Below, in pieces: positions 26,275 through 31,907 of a stretch of 31,907 nucleotides of DNA. How positions within the stretch are numbered: position 1 is the stretch's first letter; every line of letters begins with the position of its first letter. The notes under the pieces were generated by a model. That model saw only the letters and a list, made by a program, of their open reading frames with translations, did no database searches and was not told the origin of the DNA. The stretch is from Bodo saltans. Lineage: Eukaryota; Euglenozoa; Kinetoplastea; Eubodonida; Bodonidae. The position numbers and the translations under genes are program-made. The DNA lies in the NCBI GenBank assembly GCA_001460835.1, contig CYKH01001915.1:1-31907 (forward strand), written 5' to 3'.

Positions 26275-26302
26275 TGTTTCTACCCCTCTGTTGTCTTTCC
26301 AG
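26275..26302 (+). promoter_or_regulatory. Strong SL trans-splice acceptor that decides the OMS1-like start
   Basis: An almost pure pyrimidine tract (TACCCCTCTGTTGTCTTTCC at 26281-26300) ends in AG at 26301-26302. It lies 3' of the ATG at 26274, so that ATG would be removed and the next in-frame ATG at 26331 becomes the start, with a 28-base 5' UTR. Confidence 0.75.
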
Positions 26303-26330
26303 AAGTGAAGGTTTGCACACACTCCCCCCT

Positions 26331-27455
26331 ATGGCGGCACTGTTTGGTAAGGTGGTTTTCGGCTCTGCGTGTGCCACCGTGTTTGCTGGAACGACGTACG
26401 TCGTAGGACTATCAATGGCCCCACCACCAACGTACAAGGTAAGCGATGAGCAACGCATCAATAAATTTGACGAAATTGCTGATGTCTACGAGAAGAAAAC
26501 AAAGAAGCAAGAATTTTATCTCGGCATTGGTCGATGGCGCAGGCGAATTCTGAAAGACGCTGAGGGGCGTGTGCTGGAAGTTGGTGCTGGTACCGGCAGC
26601 AATCTGGAGCTGTACCCTCCAGAGAAGTGCGACGAAGTCATCTTGTGCGATCGTGCACCGCACATGGTGGCTCAAACCATCATGAAAATCCAATCACGAC
26701 TGAAGTACGTTCCGTATCGATACCCGGACTACGAAGAAAATAATGAAAGAAGTAGCGATCGTGGGAACGAAGTTGTGCTAGCCCCTCAGCAGACTGATGG
26801 TGAAGTGCCACGTGCCAATAATGGCGGATGTTGTGCATCGTCGTCGCTCCACGACGGTCTCCTTGCCATCTCGGACAATTTGCATTTAAGCGCTACCGAC
26901 GACAGTGCGCTGGCACTGCGTAACGCCACGATAGCTGCAAAACAGAATGCCCGCAAGCAGTACCAAATCAACAACCCTACAGAGCATCTTCCCGCATCAC
27001 GCTCCACCAACGACGACTTGTACTCTGTTGCATGCTACCCCGCAGAAAAGCTGCCCTTCCCGACCAATTCATTTGACACGGTTGTCGACATGTTCGGGCT
27101 GTGCAGCTTTGATGACCCGGTGAAGGCATTGCTGGAGATGTCCCGTGTGTGCAAACCAGAAGGGAAGATTCTCCTGCTTGAGCACGGAAAGGGTTCATGG
27201 GACAAACTCAACAATTACTTGGACAAGTGGGCACCACGGCACGCGTCGATGTGGGGCTGCTGGTGGAATCGAGATATTCGTCGCTATCTCCGGCTTAGCG
27301 GTGTGCAGGTCGTGTCAAGGGAAGAAAAGCACTTTGGTACGTCACAGTACATTGTTTTGAAGCCGTACAAGACCATCGCGGAGCTCAAGGCGCTAGGAAT
27401 CACGTCGAGCTTGGTGCCGCCTCCTGCAACACCACAGCGCAAGCTTGTCAAATGA
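26331..27455 (+). CDS. OMS1-like mitochondrial membrane methyltransferase
   Basis: The protein has 374 residues from the ATG at 26331. A hydrophobic segment at about residues 4-29 would anchor it, as in yeast Oms1 of the inner mitochondrial membrane. The class I SAM-binding motif LEVGAGTGSN lies at 82-91, the acidic motif at ILCDRAP, and the late motifs read SFDTVVDMFGLCSFDDP, KILLLEHGKGSWD and the Oms1-type ending WAPRHASMWGCWWNRD. Between motif II and the later strands sits an insert of roughly 100 residues rich in Asn, Ser and Ala (about 120-235), unlike most homologues. The upstream ATG at 26274 (19 codons longer) is rejected because a strong splice acceptor lies between. The target in other organisms is not settled to my knowledge; a ubiquinone-related role is suggested for Oms1 relatives. 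Confidence 0.88.
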   Translation: MAALFGKVVFGSACATVFAGTTYVVGLSMAPPPTYKVSDEQRINKFDEIADVYEKKTKKQEFYLGIGRWRRRILKDAEGRVLEVGAGTGSNLELYPPEKCDEVILCDRAPHMVAQTIMKIQSRLKYVPYRYPDYEENNERSSDRGNEVVLAPQQTDGEVPRANNGGCCASSSLHDGLLAISDNLHLSATDDSALALRNATIAAKQNARKQYQINNPTEHLPASRSTNDDLYSVACYPAEKLPFPTNSFDTVVDMFGLCSFDDPVKALLEMSRVCKPEGKILLLEHGKGSWDKLNNYLDKWAPRHASMWGCWWNRDIRRYLRLSGVQVVSREEKHFGTSQYIVLKPYKTIAELKALGITSSLVPPPATPQRKLVK

Positions 27456-27770
27456 GCAACCCTTGCTTATGCGGTGTACATGGTGGTTAGTTCGTCACTG
27501 TCGATCACAATAATGTGTTTCCTTCACTGGAACCCCAACAAAATCAAAAAAGGCGAGAGGGGGTTTGGAATCATTTTTGTTTCTTTCTTTGACTAAACCT
27601 CGCGTCAAAAAATGTTTTACGAGAACTCGTGCTCTTAAACATGAGTCAAATCCCGCATGTTGCTGTTGGAATGGTGCACCTCGTGACATCAACCAAAGAG
27701 TCGTGCTCACCACAAATAGATAGAATCACCAACTCTTACATTTCAATATTTATTTGACTCATCATCTACA
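27456..27770 (+). other. Intergenic spacer with an upstream ORF candidate
   Basis: No gene is supported. A T/C tract at about 27570-27590 precedes AGs. An ATG at 27641 opens an out-of-frame ORF of about 37 codons ending before 27771; if the early acceptor is used this would be an upstream ORF. Confidence 0.4.
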
Positions 27771-30425
27771 ATGAGTCGAGCTCGAGTGCCCGTTACGGCA
27801 ACGGGTCGCCACGGCGGCGTGGGTGGCGTCATGATCGGCTCCCAAGAAAAGAACTCAATGCGCGTGGACACCATTTTACAACACGCGTGCTCCAACGGCG
27901 TCCTCCGTCTCGCCAACCGCAATTTGACGGAAGTGCCACGAGAGGTATTCTTCTTGCAAGATACCGACTACAAAGATAAGAGGTGGTGGGAGGAGCAACA
28001 ACTGACAGTATTGGATGTGTCGAACAATTTGATCGCCTCGATCCCTGTGCCCACCTCATCGTCGGTCTCTAATAGCGCACAACCCAATAGTCTCATCAGT
28101 GCATTCTCGCAGTTACGGCTGCTCAACGCGTCGTACAACAAGCTCCTGGCATTTCCTGCCGCGTTGCTTGTGGCGTGCAGTCGAACGCTGACCAAGTTGG
28201 AACTTTCGCACAACCAACTGACCGGGGAAGGTTTGCCGTTTGCCTCTCGAATGACAAATAGCAGCAGCAGCGTCGTTTTTGAGTCCCTGGTGGAACTAGA
28301 CGTAAGCCACAACAAACTGCAAGTCCTGTGTAACCTCCTTCTATGCTGTCCGCGTATCGAAAAGCTGCAGGCCTCGAACAATCAACTGACATTGTGGCAA
28401 GAAGACACACCGGGTGCCGTGGCGCTCTCGCTTCGCCACATCGATCTCTCGATCAACAACCTTGTGACCCTGTGGTGGCAAGCCGATGGATCGACATTGG
28501 CGCAGCGATGTCCAAACTTGATACATCTCAATGCATCAAAAAACAAAATCACGGGCGACGGAATAGATCCTCCCGCTAGGGGTAGCCTTCTATCTGCCGC
28601 CGCTCCGTTCCCATCATCGTTGGTAACGCTTGACTTAAAGTACAACAATCTAGGGCGCTGGCCAACGCAGTTGTTTGGAGGACCTTCCCCAACATCCTCT
28701 ATGAATGGTGGAGGGGCCTCCTCTCTTAGACACCTAAGAGAAGTGTACCTTGGGCGCAACCAGCTGCCCACGCCCCCACCCACCTCACTTCCCACGACAG
28801 AAACACCGTCGTGCCTCCCGGCGTTAGAAATGCTAGATGTCTCCGACAACCAAATACAAGATGCTACGTTCCTGCTGTGCCTCAAGAACTCTCTCACGCG
28901 GTTGGACCTGCAAAACAACAGTCTTTCTACACTCCCAGCCGAGCTTGGCCTCTTTCCAAAACTGACGAATGTTGTGCTGGAGGGAAATCCACTCCGCTCT
29001 ATTCGGCGTGACGTGATCGCCAAAGGCACCGTGGAACTACTCGCCTTCCTCCGAGATCGACTTCCACCAGGCAGCGTTGCGGATGCGAAGGTGACAGCCT
29101 CGCAGCAAGTTAAGACACTTGAGGCACATGTCATTCACGCGGAGAGGCAAATCTTGCCTCCTGCAGCTGCGGCCGCTGCCGCGTTTCTCGCAGAACAGCA
29201 CGACCCAACGCGGCACATGCTTGGCCGCCGGCAACAACAACAGCCGCCGCAAATGGAAGGCGCTGGACTCTCTGGACGTAGCAGTGCTACCACTGGCGGC
29301 CACGCGCAGCGTCGTGTCGACGATCGACCCTTTGCGACTGCATTCAACGCCAACGCAGTCATTTCTGAAGAAGTCAGGACGTTGAACAGCGCTTGCATTC
29401 GTGCAGGGGAGCGGAGTGGTACGACATGGAACCTTGGTCGCAAGAGTGGCGGTGGGGGAAGCAGTGCCGGAGCCGGTCGGCCCTCGGCAATAATGGGGCG
29501 GCGTGCTGGAAACTTAGTTACTGCCGCGGGTCCTCCTTTGTCCAACGGTGTGGGCACGGGAAACAGTGGTGCCGTCGCCTCGCTTGAGCTTCCCGAAGTG
29601 GTCAGTTACGCACTGAACTTCGCAGAACTGCACGCGTCCACTGAGCAGAAATTCCGTGACACTGTTTTCACCATTTCCATGGAGCATCAGAGTTCTGTCA
29701 AGGCCCTTTCCCTTGACTTTCTGTTTCCGTTTCCCAAACTGCGAGAGTTAAATTGTAGCCGATGCTCGTCACTCGAAACGCTACTTGTCGCACACCCGGA
29801 TCCTCAAACTCATGTTGAGCCGCCACTCTCCTGTCTGAGCTCGCTGGACCTCAGCCACTGCTCCATCGCCGCCAATGCTTCGACGGATGGTTCTGCCTTC
29901 TCCTCATCCTCCACCCTAGACGCTGCGCTGCAATTGCTGTCCTCGTGGAATGCTCCTCTTGCTCGCCTTAATCTTTCCTTCAACCCCCGACTGTACTGCG
30001 TCCCACAGACATTGATTTGTGTGGCAAAGTCTCTACAGTATCTCAGGCTCGAGGGCAACCCAAACATAGGCGGCCCGCAGCAGTCGCTGCTAACATTTCA
30101 TGTGCTTGGGCAGTTACCGCAGCTGGTCGAACTGTCCCTCTCTCGGTGCAACATCACGGACATCCCCGCTGATGGAGCTGAAGTAACTCCTCTGTGTCAT
30201 GTCGATCCTCGGAAAGGATTCTGCGAGTCGAGCTGGCCGCGCCTTGCGCTGTTGGATCTTTCCAGCAACGAGTTGTCCAACGTACCGAACACCATTGGGC
30301 TGATGAAGCATCACCTCCGACAGTTGTCGTTGGAGGGGAACAGGATCCGGTGGCTTCGACAGGAAACGCTAAGCAAGGGAACCGTTGCGGTGCTGCAGTA
30401 CTTGGAAGACCGCATTCCGCGGTAA
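27771..30425 (+). CDS. LRRC40: Leucine-rich repeat protein, LRRC40 type
   Basis: The protein has 884 residues; animal LRRC40 has about 600. The N-terminal LRNRNLTEVP-like segment with RWWEEQQLTVLDVSNN matches the start of LRRC40, which has the same WW-containing insert between the first repeats. Two LRR blocks are present (about residues 38-430 and 610-884). Each ends with the family's unusual cap: GNPLRSIRRDVIAKGT near 405-420 and GNRIRWLRQETLSKGT near the C terminus, the latter running straight into YLEDRIPR and the stop. A disordered Ala/Gln/Gly-rich linker (about 450-590) separates the blocks, and Ser/Pro inserts within the repeats explain the extra length. LRR proteins bind other proteins; the cellular role of LRRC40 is poorly known. 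The start is the first ATG after the spacer. Confidence 0.92.
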   Translation: MSRARVPVTATGRHGGVGGVMIGSQEKNSMRVDTILQHACSNGVLRLANRNLTEVPREVFFLQDTDYKDKRWWEEQQLTVLDVSNNLIASIPVPTSSSVSNSAQPNSLISAFSQLRLLNASYNKLLAFPAALLVACSRTLTKLELSHNQLTGEGLPFASRMTNSSSSVVFESLVELDVSHNKLQVLCNLLLCCPRIEKLQASNNQLTLWQEDTPGAVALSLRHIDLSINNLVTLWWQADGSTLAQRCPNLIHLNASKNKITGDGIDPPARGSLLSAAAPFPSSLVTLDLKYNNLGRWPTQLFGGPSPTSSMNGGGASSLRHLREVYLGRNQLPTPPPTSLPTTETPSCLPALEMLDVSDNQIQDATFLLCLKNSLTRLDLQNNSLSTLPAELGLFPKLTNVVLEGNPLRSIRRDVIAKGTVELLAFLRDRLPPGSVADAKVTASQQVKTLEAHVIHAERQILPPAAAAAAAFLAEQHDPTRHMLGRRQQQQPPQMEGAGLSGRSSATTGGHAQRRVDDRPFATAFNANAVISEEVRTLNSACIRAGERSGTTWNLGRKSGGGGSSAGAGRPSAIMGRRAGNLVTAAGPPLSNGVGTGNSGAVASLELPEVVSYALNFAELHASTEQKFRDTVFTISMEHQSSVKALSLDFLFPFPKLRELNCSRCSSLETLLVAHPDPQTHVEPPLSCLSSLDLSHCSIAANASTDGSAFSSSSTLDAALQLLSSWNAPLARLNLSFNPRLYCVPQTLICVAKSLQYLRLEGNPNIGGPQQSLLTFHVLGQLPQLVELSLSRCNITDIPADGAEVTPLCHVDPRKGFCESSWPRLALLDLSSNELSNVPNTIGLMKHHLRQLSLEGNRIRWLRQETLSKGTVAVLQYLEDRIPR

Positions 30426-30646
30426 TCAGCCGAGCGTTGCAAATATTGACATGTGTCGCGTCATCATTTCTGGAAAAATCCAGAACTTTGATGACGTAAT
30501 CATTGAGACAATCAAAAAGAAATTTCCACAACTGGATGAAATAATAAACTTTTACTTATTTTTGCTCAAACTGCATTTGTAGACAAGGCTTAATCATCCA
30601 ACCTTTATTAAGAATTCCAACCTTGAATTGATGCAGTCCACCAACT
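30426..30646 (+). other. Intergenic spacer, no gene
   Basis: It is AT-rich text after the LRRC40 stop, with no ATG frame of note. A short inverted match (TCTGGAAAAATCCAGA at 30469-30484) is a six-base stem with a four-base loop. Confidence 0.4.
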
Positions 30647-31441
30647 GTGCTCACCGGCGGGACGTGCTGCTTGCTGCTCATGATCATTTGCCATTTGCCT
30701 GCGATGGCCAAAGGATCGTTGATCTTTACGCAGGATGGCCAACGCAGCGGTGCAATGGTCGAATCGAACCCCCGCATCGTAACAACAGTGGCACCTCAAG
30801 GCCTGTGTATCGCTGGCGACGGCTCTCTTTTCCTCAGTTACAGTTCCAGCGCGAATGAAGTCTGGTGGTATACAGAAACCTGACGGTCTCGCGATTACCG
30901 GTGCTACCCAAGATACCCCCTACACAATTTAATGCACCGCCACTGGCGCGTGGATTCCCCCTTTCAATTTCAACACCTTCGAATTTGCTGGTTCGTCATT
31001 GATCACGTCTCAGCAACCGACACCAGGTGGACGTGCGACACCTTCCCGATAGCCGCCGCGGGGATGCTTGGGTTCTACAACGCTGTGTTTGTGGCACCGA
31101 ACTCATTGTACTTGTTTTCCGGCCCCTCGAATACCGTCACTCACTTAACACAACACGAACTGATTCCTCTACACCATCGGCCACGACCTCCACTACGTTA
31201 CCACCGACGCGCAGTCTAACGCCCTTGGTTTCCTTGACTCCGTCGAGCACCGCCAGGGACTCACTTAACACAACACGAACGGTGCCCTCTACACCATCGG
31301 CCACCACCTGGGACGCTCCTGCCTGTGATCGCAAGTCTTGTCAGTGCTGCCGGCGTGGCTCTCATTGCGATCGCCGCAGTTGTGGTGAAGTAGGTGTTCT
31401 TCGCACCTGCCGTCGTGGCACAAGTCCAAGGCACGCCGTTT
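30647..31441 (+). pseudogene. Decayed surface membrane protein gene
   Basis: Several coding-like pieces in the order expected for a bodonid type I surface protein lie in different frames. First comes a hydrophobic signal-like start (CCLLLMIICHLPAMAKG, about 30665-30715), without an ATG at its proper upstream end. Next are beta-propeller-like pieces (PQGLCIAGDGSLFLSYSS to WWYTE, then PDGLAITG, then FYNAVFVAPNSLYLFSGPSN), then a Thr/Ser/Pro-rich stalk with two copies of a SLNTTRT...STPSATT unit 120 bases apart. Last is a Val/Ala/Ile-rich helix (about 31318-31387) that could be the membrane span. The frame changes at least three times and stops interrupt each piece, so it is unlikely to make the full protein. 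Family (NHL-like propeller) is judged by eye. Confidence 0.45.
31139..31304 (+). repeat. Direct repeat, two copies 120 bases apart
   Basis: Segment 31139-31184 recurs at 31259-31304. The first 22 bases are identical (ACTCACTTAACAC and on), a short stretch differs, and the last 16 bases match again (CTACACCATCGGCCAC). It encodes the Thr/Ser-rich stalk unit of the decayed surface gene. Confidence 0.9.
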
Positions 31442-31907
31442 TAATCGTTGATCGCTTTCCTAGAGCCAATATTTTCCCTTCTTTCCTCTCTCACTCTCTT
31501 TTCTTCTTTTCTTTTCTTGTCTTGCAAGCTTCTACAACAAATAACAATTGCATACCTCACTTTGGGAGCTGTCTCTGTGTTTGCTTTTCTTCGTTTCACT
31601 TCATTTATTTATTTTTCATTTTTTTGTGAACTCGCTTTTTGTTCTTTGACAAGCAGAAAGTATATAGTGCGACGAGGTCGAAAGTGAAACGGGGCTCTTG
31701 GAATAGCGTCTGGAGCCGCAATAGGGTGCCTGGGCACGATATCCTAGACTTAGGGGTATATATGGTATACATGACAAACAAGCATTTTTTTCCTCCCCCA
31801 CCCCAAATTGCCCCAAACATGTCACCCGATACGTTTTTTGCACTTTTTTGGAAATTTGACTTTTTTTTCAGGCTAGGGGGGTAATTTTCAAAAATCGTCA
31901 AAAACGA
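31442..31907 (+). other. Gene-free tail, AT-rich with a compositional change near the end
   Basis: From 31442 to about 31640 the text is T/C-rich like other 3' flanks. From about 31680 the style changes: mixed unique sequence, a TATATATGG block near 31758, C runs around 31794-31805, T runs, and the closing CAAAAATCGTCAAAAACGA. A minus-strand frame (31605-31901) is open but matches nothing I recognise. This may be the edge of a repeat that continues outside the window. Confidence 0.3.

Noticed and set aside
30755-30785. GGTTCGATT-like sequence on the minus strand, suggesting a tRNA T arm
   Set aside because: The flanking bases do not pair as a T stem, and no D arm, anticodon arm or acceptor stem can be built around it.
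31605-31901. 98-codon minus-strand frame at the right edge
   Set aside because: No recognisable domain, T/A-run driven composition and no supporting signals; kept only as part of the description of the tail.
1-31907. CRISPR array, rRNA, spliced-leader RNA gene, intact transposon
   Set aside because: No regularly spaced repeats, no conserved RNA gene signature and no transposase or reverse transcriptase motif were seen on either strand.

Overview
The window reads as nuclear DNA of a kinetoplastid protist, most likely a free-living bodonid such as Bodo saltans. Every recognisable gene lies on the + strand, none shows an intron, and they sit head to tail. The spacers carry T/C-rich tracts followed by an AG, as expected for a polycistronic unit resolved by spliced-leader (SL) trans-splicing and polyadenylation. 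Coding regions are GC-balanced, and several proteins have long Ser/Gln/His/Gly-rich stretches. The species is an inference; the expression style is visible in the sequence.

Layout. 1-644: 3' end of a protein kinase. 963-3665: large low-complexity protein with a C-terminal coiled coil. 3860-4471: small secreted protein with ten cysteines. 4472-5877: spacer holding a 49-codon ORF that starts MGCGASS. 5878-8664: large acylated (MGCAASS) low-complexity protein. 8665-11573: a 2.9-kb gene-poor gap with a strong hairpin and a G-rich structured island. 11574-12104: ARF-family GTPase. 12443-13795: membrane-anchored FkbM-type methyltransferase. 13947-15176: CSN5 (COP9 signalosome JAMM protease). 15517-16530: split zinc-ribbon protein. 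16719-18197: SET-domain methyltransferase. 18392-19069: ISCA-type Fe-S assembly protein. 19363-19917: possible nucleoplasmin-like protein. 20122-21105: four-span tetraspanin-like protein. 21562-24000: coiled-coil protein. 24296-25453: nitrilase-superfamily hydrolase. 25657-26205: NAA20 (NatB catalytic subunit). 26331-27455: OMS1-like methyltransferase. 27771-30425: LRRC40-type leucine-rich repeat protein. 30647-31441: decayed surface-protein gene. 31640-31907: AT-rich tail of different composition.

The genes do not form one pathway, which is normal for kinetoplastid arrays. They cover membrane traffic (ARF), protein modification (kinase, NatB, CSN5, SET), mitochondrial functions (ISCA, OMS1-like), surface or secretory proteins, and lineage-specific low-complexity or coiled-coil proteins. 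Several start codons were chosen with the SL acceptor signal: the longest frame often begins upstream of, or across, the polypyrimidine-AG site, and a downstream ATG is the credible start.

I see no CRISPR array, rRNA, convincing tRNA, spliced-leader RNA gene or intact mobile element. The most unusual items are the 2.9-kb gap with its structured G-rich island, a 21-bp unit shared between a spacer and the coding sequence downstream, the twin MGC(A/G)ASS starts, and the decayed surface gene at the right end.
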